Shown in pieces: positions 1 through 13,600 of a stretch of DNA of 64,000 nt. The translations under genes were made by a program, and so were the position numbers. Where the stretch lies: contig CM024170.1 in NCBI GenBank assembly GCA_013433145.1, forward strand, positions 9,708,366-9,772,365, in the 5' to 3' direction. The stretch comes from Ascaris suum (taxonomy: Eukaryota > Nematoda > Chromadorea > Rhabditida > Ascarididae). A model generated the notes under the pieces. That model worked only from the letters and a program-made list of their open reading frames with translations. It did not search any database and had not been told where the DNA came from. Each line of letters begins with the position of its first letter. Position 1 is the stretch's first letter.

Positions 1-772
1 GTTGCCCACTGCGAAAAACGTTCCACTAAGAACACACAGAATATCATCATTAAGGTTTTGTTCAGCACAGATTTCACTCTTTAGAGCACTTCCCAACACA
101 GCATTGAATTGCTTACGTATTTTAATTGGTATTCAACGTAACGAACATCGTATAACAAATGGACTACTGCACGCGTATTGTGCATCATTGAGAGTTTGAT
201 TGAATAGCTTCACTAAAAGTCTATGCTGAGTTAATTTTATGGAGTTGCGGCAGTTTTATGTTGAGATCGGTAAAGCTAAACTAAAATTGCTAAAATTCTA
301 TACGTGGTATGTTCGAAAATGAGCAAAAGCATTGTCGTCACGATCTGAATGAAAATAACGAGCAACTCCTCACTCTAGTTCCATCGCCTTAACCCTTCCT
401 GAATCCACTGATTAATTATGGAACTTTGTTCATCGTTGCTGCAACTGAAAAAAAAAAACCAGCAGGCTCATTTCCAGCGCTTTATTCTAAGCACATCATA
501 TTTCTTAACTTCCACCTCCTTGTTATGTATAGCACATGCTGCTAGGAACCACACAGCACAATGTATAACACTGTATAGCGCAAAACACTGTGTGATAGGG
601 AGCACAGTATACGTGAGGGCTGACCGGCGCCTTTCTTGCAGTTTTGGAGAAATTATCTTCGCTTGACTTTTGGTATGACATAAAAGGCTAGGATATTGTT
701 CAGCGTTAAAAAAGGCGCCTTTGTTCGCTAAAGAAATTGTGCCGAAGCGAAGTGGTCGTTGTGAGAAATAAT

Positions 773-1061
773 CTGTCACACAATGGTCATTTTTGATTGA
801 GTAACATGACAATGGTTACTTTTGGCTGAACAATCTGACAATGGTCACTTTCTACTGAACAATCTGATAATGGTCATTTTTGGTTGAACAATTTGAAAAT
901 GGTAACTTTTGATTAAACAGTTTAACAATAGTCAATTTTTATTAAAAAATTTAACAACGGACATTTTTGCCTGGACAGACTGATAGTGGACATTTTTGAC
1001 TGAAAAATTGACAATGGCCATTTTAGACTGAAAGATCCAAGAATGTCAGATTCCGACTAAA
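773..1061 (+). repeat. 29-bp minisatellite, ten diverged copies
   Basis: Units start at 773, 802, 831, 860, 889, 918, 947, 976, 1005 (28 bp) and 1033. The shared pattern is CAATcTGACAATGGTCATTT then a variable tTGacTGAA. Copies differ at several positions, so the array is old. Confidence 0.85.
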
Positions 1062-3358
1062 CAATCTGCTAGAACGAATAATCCGTATCGGGTGAAGGAA
1101 GTTATAAATTTAATGACTGAATAAATACACAAAAGTTGCAATATTTAGAATGGGAAACAAACGAATGCTCCATGAGGAGAAAACGAAATTCATTAAAAAT
1201 ATAGTCTTGTATAGAAAGGAATTGCGGGTGAATCTCACTGAGCAATAAAATTCAGAGAGTGATGTTGGCTCGCAATATATTTTGAAGCGTCTCGTCTGCC
1301 ACCGACAGCAATATGTTTTATTCGCTCCTCGGTGAGGGATGTGGCTAGAAAGAGCGAAGGGTGGAGCGAGATTGAAAAATGCGAATGGACGCCTGCTTTA
1401 TATAGAGCATTGAGCTTTCTCTGTATATGCACCTCCTTGAGTTTGTGGTCAACGAAACGAACGCGGATAGAAGGAAAATGTTATAGGAGGAAAGATAGAT
1501 GAATTGAAAAAATAGGAGTGTTATACGTCGACAGATTTTCATTTGATGCATTGTGCATTCTTTGTCAAGCTTGCGGGCATTTGTCTGCCAGTTTTTTATG
1601 CCGTTCGCGATTGCTATTCTACAAATGGATACAAATGAGTACAAACTTTTTCCCATCTTTTTCCTGAATAAACTGTCTCATTACTTTTATTGTAATTGAT
1701 TTTTTTGGCAAGGTGCAGAGTAGGTCGACTCTTTTTTTCAAGCTGATAGAAATAGAGAAAAAAAAATTTCAGCTGATCTGTTAGCAACACATTGTCTTTC
1801 CTCATGTCGTTTTTTAGTGTTTTTCACTAATGCATTCAGAAGTATATGTGTGCTCCAGTCGCATATCTGCGTGAGTGAACTATGTGGCCGCATTGAAATT
1901 ATGAGCGAAAAAGTATACAGAATGAGAAGTGCAAATTTTAAGTGATTTACATAAGAAATATAATCTAGTTTTTCTGGGCTCTTCGATCTTCGGTTATCCT
2001 AACTTTAAGTTCGATTCTCATCAGGTTTGCATCTTTTCTACGTGTATAGCGTAATCGCCACAACAAGTGGTCATGTTTAATGCATGGTATGATATATTAC
2101 AGTAATTTTTTACCCATTACTAATGCATATTTTCTGATTTTGTTTAGTCGATAAATTTTAGGATTTTCTTGACATTTTAAATGAGGTTAAGCGTAGTGTT
2201 AAGTCTTTCTGATTAAACGTGCTATAAAGTATAGAAGAAATAGAAGATGTGAATGCACGCTATAAAGTTTGACGTAAAGACAAACTAGTTACTTAATTAG
2301 GAGCGAACAGAGAAACTGTGTATCTCTAGAAATTTGCATATTTGGGCACAGCCGCTGCCATAAATTTATGAACTACATTTGGGTCATCTACTATTCGTCG
2401 ATATTAGAGTGCGTTTTTGATTCGTGACAGCTCCGTAACATTACACAATATTATAACAAAATATTCTCTAATAAATGGTTTATGCTTATGGTTTATGTGG
2501 TACTAGGCGATACATCAATAATATCACTAATCTCATTGAAAATAATTCCTAAATCATTCTATAAGAAACTCTCTTTCGATGCAGCAAATAAGAGTATAGT
2601 CGTCGGCGGAATAACCAAGTATTTTGATAGAATAAACATTTTTGAAGCATTCGAGTGAGGGATATAGAGGGCATTTATTATGAATGCAAATCATCCCAAG
2701 AGGTCATCGAATATTTCTTGAAAACACTTCTTTTAAGAACAATAGTGATTGTTGCAGCATATATTTGCAGCGTTCTATAATTTTACACTTCCGGACGTGC
2801 AAAGTCTTGAATGCCCAAAATACTGCCTCCTCTTCGCAATTTGGCTAATAGGAAAAATGCTTGACAATAATGCAGCAAGTTTTGCAATATTGCAACATGT
2901 CAGTTTTTATTACACAATTTTTGAGTGACATAAAGCTCACTCAACTCAATAGCACTAGTCGGCATACATTCTCGGCGCTTACAAAAATCGATCAGATGAA
3001 AAATGTTCAGCTTGTTTTCTCATAATTTGCATATTATAATTCATTCATATAGCACGATATTGTTAGGGTATTTTTGCTGTAGAATAAAAAAAACGCTGGA
3101 AATAAACTGCATCGAGATTAACTTGTTGTTGGCTTGATCACTTCAGAAACATGCTAAGAAAGCATCGGCATGTGGCGTTGCGGTACTCATTGCATCAGGA
3201 CTCTCAAACGATCGCATCAATCGTTTTGTTTCAGTAACGGTTGCTCTGATTTATAAAATACAGTAAGGAAGGGCCTTTTTTTGATTATTAATTAACTACA
3301 ATTATAAATATACTTGTTTTTGTTTTTAAAAAAAGCTAATATTGCTCATTTGTTGCTA

Positions 3359-3481
<123 letters not shown>

Positions 3482-5364
3482 TTCCTCTCACATTTGCGAT
3501 CGCAAGTTTGTAAAAATGCAGGAATTTGTTTAAGGATTGTAAGGAGTGCATTTTCCTCTTCAACCTATTCGGCAGTAGATTTGTGAATTATCAAGATGTA
3601 TTAAATAACATATAGTAAGCAAAAATTAAATAGGAAGGAACACTATCACATTTCTGCATGAAGGTATCGTTTTTCATTACCAGCCGATTATAAAATGCGA
3701 CCCGATTAACTGTATTGCAAAACTTTTTCTGACGTTTTTAAGCGACCCAAACTCCCTTTGAAACTGAACGATCAACTCGAAAGTTGATACTGCGGGTCAT
3801 TCTTTGCTATAAACTAAATTCTGATTTTAGTTGCTTCCTGAGCTAAATTAAAGAAGCAAATAAACAGGCATTGGATGCGCCAATAAAAATGCATGAAAAG
3901 AATGAATAAAATAAATCACATTGGACGCGCACTTTTAAACAACGACTTAATAACAAATCATCATTGCCATTTTGATCACATCGAAATAGCCAGATGGGGT
4001 GGACAGCAAGAGATAAGACATTGCTTGAAATATCAGATCTCTTGCTTTCTTGCCTGCTTGGAAGGAAGAAAGGAAGAGAGGCGTTGGAAAGGAGCGAGTA
4101 AAAGATGAATTTTGGAATGCGATGTCTTCCAGACAACAGTGATAATAATCAAATTACACTTGACCGCTACTCGTAATAGAAACGCTCATGGCGCATTGTT
4201 TACTTCAAGGCTTGTCGTTGTTTTAATTCGTGAACTTTTTTCGTTCCACTCGGCGCATTTTTGTAGCCGGAGAGTGATAAAGTGTAATTCGTGAAATCAC
4301 TAACGGATCTTATCTACATCCAACATTTTTCCCCAAAACGGACATTAATCTGAGCAAAAGAACGAAACTTTTTTTCATTCGGAAAAATTTGCTGTGATGA
4401 AATTTTTACTGCTTAGCAGAAAGTAATCATTTTTAACGATCATCGTTTTCGTCTCAAGAGGAGCGACTTTGGGCAAATGATCCTTCGAGTGGAGCTGCAT
4501 CAAGCAGCTTTATTGCATAATGCCGCGAGCAATCTCCTGCAATTTCTTTTTTTTTTTGCAAATTCTCAAGCACATAGACGTACTGAATATGTGCCATCAC
4601 AGGCACTACTCCTCAACTGATATAAGCGATTGCTCAAATATTAAGGGTCGGAAGCATTTTATAACGAGAAGTAAGTAAACAGTAAAATGTGATATAAGCA
4701 ACTACAGAAAATTGAAAATGTTCTGTTAGGTTCGCAAAACATTTTAGTGAAGCTTCAGATTGCAACACGGTGAATTTTATAGAGGTGGGCTTTAATTTAA
4801 TTTACTAAGTATTTCTCTTAATATACATTTTACCTGCAGATTTCTTTTCTTCATTTCTTCCACTTCTTTTCATCTCTACATGTCTCTCTCTCTACTCGCA
4901 ATTAAGTTGTCTCTATAGCTTCTCATACTAACAGGGTTATGCGTATCATTCTGATGATGACCCGCGATAACTCAGGTGCACACGAACGGATAAGGGCCGA
5001 AACGTACTCTTATAGGTGATTAATTCGCGTCTTACCCTTACATTCTCAATATCTAGTCTGTTAACAGTGGTCTATTTCCTCTATGTTTATACTCGCGAAA
5101 TGTTTCCCTCTGCCTCAAATTTCTTTTTTCCTAGTTCTGCTCATCCGACAGCGCCATATTCCTCTTGGTCTCTACTTATGTTATGTATCTCATGGACTCC
5201 TCATTATGATCTATCCATTTAACTAATCGTGTATAACTTATCTAACTATACGTTTACTCGCATAATTACTATTTATTTTCAAAAAACTTTTTATATAAAC
5301 TCTATGTAGTTTTATGTGCTCTCTATTTAAACAAATCCAACTAAAAATAAAGTCACCTATCCAT

Positions 5365-5460
5365 CTGGTTTGTTCTATTTAATATATTTAATAATTTAAT
5401 TTGTCCTATTTGAATAATTTAATAATTTGTTCTATTTAATAATAAATATAATGTTTAATA
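5365..5460. repeat. AT-rich imperfect tandem repeat
   Basis: About three degenerate copies of a TTTGTYCTATTTRAATA-type unit followed by TTAATAATTTA. Low-complexity DNA without coding potential. Confidence 0.55.
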
Positions 5461-6560
5461 AAACCTATCTATACATTTGCTTTACCTTCATAAAACTTTA
5501 AAGCATTTTATAAAAGTCTGTTTACAAATTCGTTTTTCTTATATTTGTTCTTCGCTTCTGTAAAACCCCAAAAAAAATTTTTTTTTTAATTTAGTGAAGA
5601 GAAATATGACTTCAAATAGAGAAAATGCATCAAATATTATGGCATTCTGCGATCTTAGCAATGGAAGGATATTGCAAACGATTTAACCTTTGTGAGACTT
5701 GCTTGCAACGTCCGTTTTAATGAAGGTGACGCAAATTTTTTCAAAAAATTCAGTTTGTTAATTTACGAAAAAAGTTCCTGATGGAAATTGTCTTCCAGTT
5801 TATGAAACGAGCTACCACTATGAAGATGCGACTTTATGACCAGTTCGCCACAAATATTATGAGGGCAACTAGTGGAAATTAGTCGAGGTGGTACGTTTAG
5901 AAGCCTAATATTCAAATGTTTATGATGGATTGTCTCGATTCCAAACTAAGTGAATTTCTTTCCGCGACATCAATGGGCGCTGCACGATCAAACGCTTAAA
6001 TGCCAGTGGCAATTACTGAAAGGCGTAGATAATACGAAAAATAAGTGTGTATGTCTGCTTGCCCGATGATATTTCTTCATGAAGTGAAGTTGCATAAATG
6101 CGTCTAGGGAGCTGCACACGTCGACCGAGTCGCTTCCGCGGATCACTTTTTCCACTTCAAATTTGTCTTCTCAACTGCCGTCGAGGATTGTGTCACTTTC
6201 ATCTCTCAAATATTGCCCCAAATCTCCACTCACAATTTCTTATGTCATAAGCATCACCCGTTAAAGTGTGCTGCGAATCGTCGAAATTTTCCACTGCATT
6301 CATACAAAGCAGCCAAAGAACTCACTCAAGCGGTGGATTTTTTGCAATTTTTAGTTGAGATTTTGCCAAAAAAATGTTGGCATAAGGGAAATAATTCTTT
6401 GCAACCCATAATTGTTTCCTATACTGCACACATTTGGAAGAAATGGTAACAGCTCTAACTCTTTCCTTCTATTCCCTTTTTTACCCCTCTATTTATCGAA
6501 TCCTCCATATCAATCCTTAAAATCAAACCAGTAGCAGTGAAGTGAAAGAAGTGTGGTAAC

Positions 6561-6669
6561 CTGATCAGGGCCAAGAAGCTGATCGAGATCCCATGGATCG
6601 GAACCTTCAGTGGGTTCAATGGGTTCATAGTCGGCACGTGAGTGTTCCCTCGTTCGTTCCTTATGCATT
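6561..6669 (-). CDS. Orphan exon of an unrecognised gene
   Basis: Excellent acceptor GCTGTTTTCAG and donor GATCAG|GTTACC enclose 109 nt: one base finishing a codon, then 36 codons to phase 0. The peptide is acidic and polar: MHKERTREHSRADYEPIEPT, then EGSDPWDLDQLLGPDQ. I do not recognise it. It looks like a cytoplasmic linker of a larger protein. I found no neighbouring exons that join it, and it may belong to a gene continuing left of the window. Confidence 0.45.
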
Positions 6670-9109
6670 CTGAAAACAGCTTTCATTGAAGCAAATGAAG
6701 ACGGCACTAGATGAATCGTTATTATAGTCATTAAAAGCACTCATGAAATTTGCATAAAAGTTGCGTCGTAAGACTTCATTTAATTTACATCGAAAACTGA
6801 TATCAAACGCATCTCTTCTTGCACTAGCTTCAAATCAAAGCCAATAATAATTCCCACTCGAATGCAGTGTTCTAGAAAGAATCTTTTATTCAGATAGTGA
6901 CAGGAAATAATTATGCAAATCACCTGCATGTATGATCACTAAGCATGAATATTGCGCAAAAAAAATCACCCACAGTCAATAAGATTCACACTCATTTGTA
7001 AGGAAACTTTATTATTATGAGATTTAGCCTTGATTTAAATGCATTCAAGACAGTCATAGGTTCTCACCTATATATTTTCCCATATAAAGCTGCATGAAGC
7101 AACTGAAGCCTAAGACTTGTTCATTTGAAAGTATTGAAAAAAGCGGATTTGAACGTGTGAGAGTGATTTACTTGTTGGATTCCTCGTCAGAAGTTTGTGC
7201 GATTAGAGCTCGAATTTTCGCTGCCCTTTATAGTTTCCACTTCAACTCTTCTTTTCCAACTGCTCGAGAATGACAGAGAGGATGACAGGTATATTTCCTG
7301 ATGCACAAAAATCAGTACAAGATAATGTGCGAGAAATTAATTGGATTGAAATTTTGCACGTGCTGTGTCCTATCCAATGTCCCGTATAAAGAAACACAGA
7401 ACATCTTTCTACAACAAATTCCAGTCTATATAATTTGCTGACGTGATGAAAAACTTCTTTGGGTTTAGGTAATCGAGAAAAGAACAATTTATGTCTGATG
7501 AGGATTGACGGATGTCACATTATGAAGTGAGTTCGTGCTAAGGATGATAAAAGCGAAAACGATAAGAAATTGGCCCTTGATAGTGTGCAGATCCCAGAGT
7601 TGGTCACTGAAAACGAGAAAAGAAATGTCGTCGATTCGATCTGCTGTAGAATGAATAAGCCATCTGAATATGCAATAAAACCGCATTGCTAGAGAATGAA
7701 ATTTTTTGACTAATTTGGTTTCGAAGATGTACAAAATGAGAATTACCAGTGTTACCAATAGATGATCTTTTTTCATCTGGAAATTACGCACAAGATATCA
7801 ATGATGAAAGTTATTATTATGCAAAGAAAGGAATGTTGTTGTTGGTTCATTGAAATGAAAGAGTTGTTGCGTTGTGATGATTCTTGAGGCTAGGGCGAGA
7901 GAGGGGAATAACCTTTCGTAGATGATTAGGTTTTTAATGTACCCAGCAATTACCTTAAATGAAAAATCGTCGCAGTTTCAGCAGTGCCTGAATCCAAATC
8001 TCTAGATCGTTCACACTCTACCAGTTTAGCAATAGTGAAACATCCGCCTTAGCCTAGCCTACGTGCCAAATTTAGACAAAAAAATCGTTTTTTTTTTTAC
8101 TCTCATTCATTCGAGCACTCTTTCCTTATATAGGAGCCTGCTTCAGGATGCTATTAAGTTTCATGCGGGTAAAACACCTCTGCAATGTAGTTATTAGTTA
8201 ACGGAGGGCTGAAATGGGAAACTCTTGGTGTCCCAGGTGTGCTAATTTTGATGAAAACGTGAAATATGGCATTCCTCACATATTGACCGAAAATGATTCT
8301 GCAATTCTTGCAGACTTTACAGCATCCAACGGGAAATACACTATACTTTACTGTTGAAATAAGAGTTTTGAAGACATTTTTCAGTGACTTCTATTACCGG
8401 ATGAACCGAAGGCGGACGAATACCATGCCCGACAAATACATATATACAAACAAGTACAAACGACGTCAGTATGAACAATTTCCATGGAAAAAATTTGCTG
8501 GAAGCATGTTCGTATGATCCATCTCATTCTTTCATCGTCAGTTCGCATATTATCGTTTCGCTATTACATAACAGTTTCGAGAACAATGAAAGCACTTAAA
8601 TCCCAAATGATTGCTGTTATCTCTCTATTATTTTGCTAGTCTATCTTGGCCTTCAAAGGTTTAATGGTTGCATACTGTGCATTTTTCCCTTATGTGCAAT
8701 CCCGATGCTTTTTTTTAAACACTCAATTGCTAACAATTAAAAACAATATTGCAAAATACTTACAAATTACGATTTTAAACGATAGTATTAGTTAAGTGGG
8801 CTAAAGTGAAATGAATTGGAAATGTGCCAACGAGTAAAGCAGTTTGGAATAAAATTTGATTGAGAGCACGTGTTTCTGAGAGAGACTCGCAAATTGACTG
8901 ATTTCAATGCGCTTTCTTAACGGAAACACAATTAAATAGAAACAATAGAAACACAATGCGCTTAATAGAAACGCCCTTCGATTACGACACAATTAAAAAT
9001 CGCGCTCCTCGATGCTCATCAACGACATAAAATTATATCGATTTCAATTTTTTTTGCATATCTTGATATTCGTTGTTGTAGTCCCTGAATGTTGTTGTAG
9101 TTGCAGAAA
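6670..9109. other. No assigned gene
   Basis: Two adjacent minus-strand open segments (7487-7242 and 7791-7489) carry hydrophobic stretches but no recognisable domain. Confidence 0.4.
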
Positions 9110-9480
9110 GTGCTGCGTAAAATATAGCGGTGGATTTCACTCTGCATCTTTTAATTTTTTTAAATTCTCTCCTTGAAGTTTGCCCAAACACTATGGATCC
9201 TTGAAGAGACTTTATTTTGATTTTATTCTTTGTTATGAAATAAATTTGGCTTTTGCGGCATTCCGATTTCAGAAATATTTCAGTTTGCCTCTTCTCATAG
9301 TCGATATACGCATCAATTTCAGCTCGGAAGACGATGTTGCAATAAAGAAATGATCTCTATAGCTGCCATTTTCATGTCACGTTATCATTATGGATTTCAT
9401 TATGCATCTTTTAATTTCTTTTTATATCTTTCCTGGAAGCTCGCCCAAATATTATCGATCACTTTGAGAAATGGACAACA
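9110..9480 (+). mobile_element. Inverted LINE 3' fragment
   Basis: Plus-strand frame from about 9205 reads KRLYFDFILCYEI and later FQKYFSLP. This is homologous to the ICYKI segment of the minus-strand copy at 9612-9959. Stretches of 9131-9200 are repeated in direct orientation at 9391-9460 (period 260), so tail pieces of more than one copy are present. All are non-functional. Confidence 0.65.
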
Positions 9481-9611
9481 GTAGTTATTAAGTTTGTTCA
9501 TTTTATTTTATTTAAACTTTTCACGATGGAAAAACACCATAAAAAGCGTTTAAATATGAGCATTAAGAAAAAGCAAATTATTCAAGAGTCTACAATCCGA
9601 GCGAAGAGACA

Positions 9612-10640
9612 TTAAATTCCTAACAGTAGTGTATAGATCGAAATGGTCCAGTCGCCATTTAAAAGCTGAAGGAATGCATTAAAGATGTCGGAACAAACGG
9701 ATTCCAGTCGCGAATGGAAACGGTAGAGATCTTTTTTGTATTGCAACATCTTCCGAGCTGAAATTGATGCATACGTCGACCACGGGGGAGAGGCCAACTG
9801 AAATATTTCTGACAACGGAATGTCGGAGGAGCCAACAACAATTTTATAGCAAATAATGAAATCAAATTCAAGCCTCTTTAAAGAGTAAATTGATGTGCGA
9901 TAAGGGAGTGATTCTAGGCTCGAAATTTTTAATTTAGCGTTGTGACTCAGTTGGGCCACTGTAAACCTCGCAGAAACTAATGTAGGTTAAGAAGGGTTTT
10001 CTGAATCCTCTAACACTCTGATATCAACAATCGAATAGGGGGAGGGCACAAAACTATGATATTTCAAAATGATTTGGCAGCACGTAACGAAAATCTTGCG
10101 ATGATGCTAAATACATTTGTGTTGCAAGACGGCAAGAACGCTGTATTTTGAAATTTTTTTCGATTTTTCAGCATCAGTTCAACACTGCTAACTCCACTGA
10201 AGTTCACGGTCGATTATAACGCCATCGTCGCCAAAGAACCTTACCACCTAGTCTGAGAGAATCTTCCCATCGAAAGTTGATATGAACCATATGATATTTT
10301 CATGACTAACATGTCAGATTTATATCAGGTGGCGATAAATTTTGAGGTCATCAAAAAAGAGCCTAAATGTTATCAAAATGTCAACTCAAAATGTTATCAA
10401 AAACATCGTTAATGTACATTGGAAATAAAAAATACCCAGAACACTTCCCTGTGGGATATCTTTATGAAGTGGATGTAGAGCTGAGTAACTACCTCCATTT
10501 TCTTACTTGGAAACTTCATCTACACTTAAATGCTCTTGTCTACTTAAGCAAAGAGGCGATGATCCATATTCACGTAGCTTCAAGTAGAGCTTTTCACGAT
10601 AGATAGCGTCAAAGGATTTTGATTAAATCCAATGGATTGC
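9612..10640 (-). mobile_element. Degenerate non-LTR retrotransposon, reverse-transcriptase remnant
   Basis: Several frames on the minus strand carry RT landmarks in correct order: SKSFDAI (about 10622), IPQGSVLG (about 10456), FFDDLKIYRHL (about 10360, the FADD-box equivalent), GVIIDREL (about 10210) and FDFIICYKIVVGSSDIPLSE (about 9870). Stops and frame changes between them make it a dead copy. The C-terminal ICYKI region resembles CR1/Jockey-like LINEs common in helminths. The longest intact piece is 115 codons (9959-9612). Confidence 0.75.
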
Positions 10641-10649
10641 TTATTGAGC

Positions 10650-13600
10650 ACTGCTAATTTAGACCCAATAAAGAAGAGTTCAGACGCATCAAAGATTATA
10701 ATTCAGAGCAAACCCCAAGGAGAATTGTTAAAATTTCCTCTATAAAGTGCACTTGCTCAACTAATTTAGAATAATAGAGCAGCTTAAGCATAGCTATGAA
10801 AGACTCGATTTCAGTGATTAATTCATTTCGATGACTTATCGAAATGTCACTAAGCGGCCAACAAAAAAATCAGGAGGATCCTAACTTGAGAGCATCTCAC
10901 TTGATTAGCTGACAAATCATCTTCAAAGCTTTTTCATATATCTTCATAGTTATCGTATTTCTGCGTTTATAGGCATTTTCTTCTCATGTACTCCTTCAAA
11001 TGTATGTTAATTTTAGAATACTTTGCATTTTTCAAGAGATGGCTGAAAATATCAATACAAAAATCAAATGAAATGAATAAAAATATTTTTTTAAATGTCA
11101 ATTACGATGTTTTAACCGTATGAAGTCCCTAAGAAAATTAATTGGGGCATTTTTTACCTGTAAATGAAGAAAGAGCAAAGGTGATCATAGCCAAAGAAGC
11201 GAAATTTTGATATTGTGACCTATGTAATCACCGATACTCCACATATGCAATAAAATTTACTTACTTATTCGTCAAGAGTATATATTCCATTCAATCATTA
11301 GAAATCTACCTTATAACGATTATGGAATTCCGATAAGAAATAAACAAACTATAAATTGGTACAGTTATAAACTTGTTCTGCCAAAGTGAAACATCGCAGG
11401 ATTGCGATGAGTTATTAAGTGTACAATATCTAAAATATCCACTTCTATGTCACTGGGAAAGAAGTAGATTCGTTGAAAGAACCAAAAGTAAATAACGGCT
11501 ATTATGTGCATTGTGAGCCAGCACAATAATAATTCAACAAACTTCAGTGGAACAGTTAGGTTTCATCGTTAAGTTTATAACGAAAATCAACACCATCCTG
11601 ATGATTAGCGAAAGTGAAATGCCTTTAAGCTTTAGTTAGGTCAACATAAGTCTCATTTGACAAACAAAAGCTTGGCTGGAAGAACAAATACTATGCAACG
11701 AGAATTCACCATAAGGAAAGAGTGAATAAAAATGGGTGGACCACCGCCGAGATGACCAAAAGATGGATGGGATAACACGGCCATCCATTTTGACTGATTG
11801 CTTTGTTTCTTCATCAGTGCTATTTGCTTTCGCAGCTTTTCATTCGATTTGCACTCATATTTATCATTGCTTAGGCGATTGCGCAAAATACTCTTGAAAT
11901 GCATACGATATCATGTCAAAAGTAGTTAGCGAGCTAAAGCTAATTTGAAAAAAGCTTAGAAACAAATAAATGAGAATGATTTCCAAGACATAAAATTTCT
12001 GATTGAATTAAGTGCGGCACGATTTATTGATGAAACAATTATTATTGTTATAAATATAATGAAAGAAGTCAACTGCAACCAACTTCACAAGTGATCATAT
12101 ATAAGAGAATTGATAATTTAAAGAAGCGGAAATAAATTTTATCATATCGTAAAAATTTTTAGAGATTGAAAAGTTTTGATTATGCTGACTATATGAGGAA
12201 TTGCTCAAGGCAGAAGTTTGGAAGTAAACGGTGAGGAGGCGATTAGAGTGGGCTATGTGAGCGCATCTGAACTCAATTTCACGTATGCGCCAATTTATTA
12301 GGGTAATTGAGGACGAGTTTTATGGGTGAAAAGCTATTACAAGAAGCGGCTTGGTTAGTTATTTGCCACTGAAACGAGTCGTCTTCTCGATCATAAAACT
12401 CATTTCGTGCTCCCAATTGAAATTCATTCGTAGGAGTTCTTTCCTATTATCAGTTCTCTAAAAAAGGTTCACAGAAATAAAGCATTACCTCAGAAATTAC
12501 TACAATAAACGAGCAATGAAAAAATTTGATAAAATTAGCTAAGCATCGAACAAACTTTCGAACATTTCAATCAGTCGAGTGGTTTTATTAGCAGCAGTCC
12601 TCATTTTTAGCAGAAACTCACATATAAAGCTTAGAGTTGTTAATACTATGAATTAAAGTTAAAGAATCCATGAAGTTCAGTTATTTATTCGTTTCAACAT
12701 TTCAAAGTGTAAAAACATATAAAAATATGCAAAAGTATATAATGTGTCAAGTATAGAAATAAAAAGCTCTATGAAAAATATTAGATGCAAATACCTGTGA
12801 AGTTTATATTTAACCTGATCTAAATTTTAATGATTGCTAATAGGTATTTTTTAATATCTTTGCCGATAACACAATAAAGAATAGAGTACGTTTGAGTACA
12901 CTTCGAGGGCATTTCAAAAATTTAACAAAATATTGAAAAGGACAGTAGATAAGATCACTATATCGACGTAAAGTAATACAGATGACATACAGATGACTCA
13001 TTATCGCATATATTCGTCATCTTCGATAGCTTGAGTTTCACCTGCACGATCAAGCAATAACTGTAGCTCTAGTACTCAGCTCTCCAACTGTGAGTGCAGA
13101 AATGCCAAAACACTATGCCATGTGAGCTTACTGTCTTTCAAATGATCAGCAGCATTACGGCACTGAACTCTTCTATATTTGCTTCGACGATCTCTGTTAG
13201 CATAATTTTATTTATTGAGAAATAATTTAAAATAAAATTCGTCTTTTGCCTATGATCTAAAATTCGCTTCTGAGACGAATCCGATCCAAACGGATCAGAT
13301 TTTTATTGACAAAGACATAACGGCACTGTGCTTTAACTCTTTCAACAACTCAGTATCTTCATACATTTCAACCCTTATGTTGAAATAAAAAAGAGAAAAT
13401 ACATTATAAAGCTCACCTGCTGAGAATGAATGGAGTTTACATCGATAAAATAAGTATTTTTCGGTCCACTAAAAATATTATTTTTACCACCATCCGCTAT
13501 GAAATCTCAGCAAGCGAAATTCGATGAAAAGTTAATCGCTTTCGAAATTCTTCAGCACACTTTTCTTCACTACCATTTTCACCTAAGGATCATCACTATC

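Noticed and set aside
9612..9959. The 115-codon minus-strand frame as an independent host gene
   Set aside because: Its FDFIICYKI segment and the upstream RT landmarks show that it is the C-terminal end of a dead LINE.
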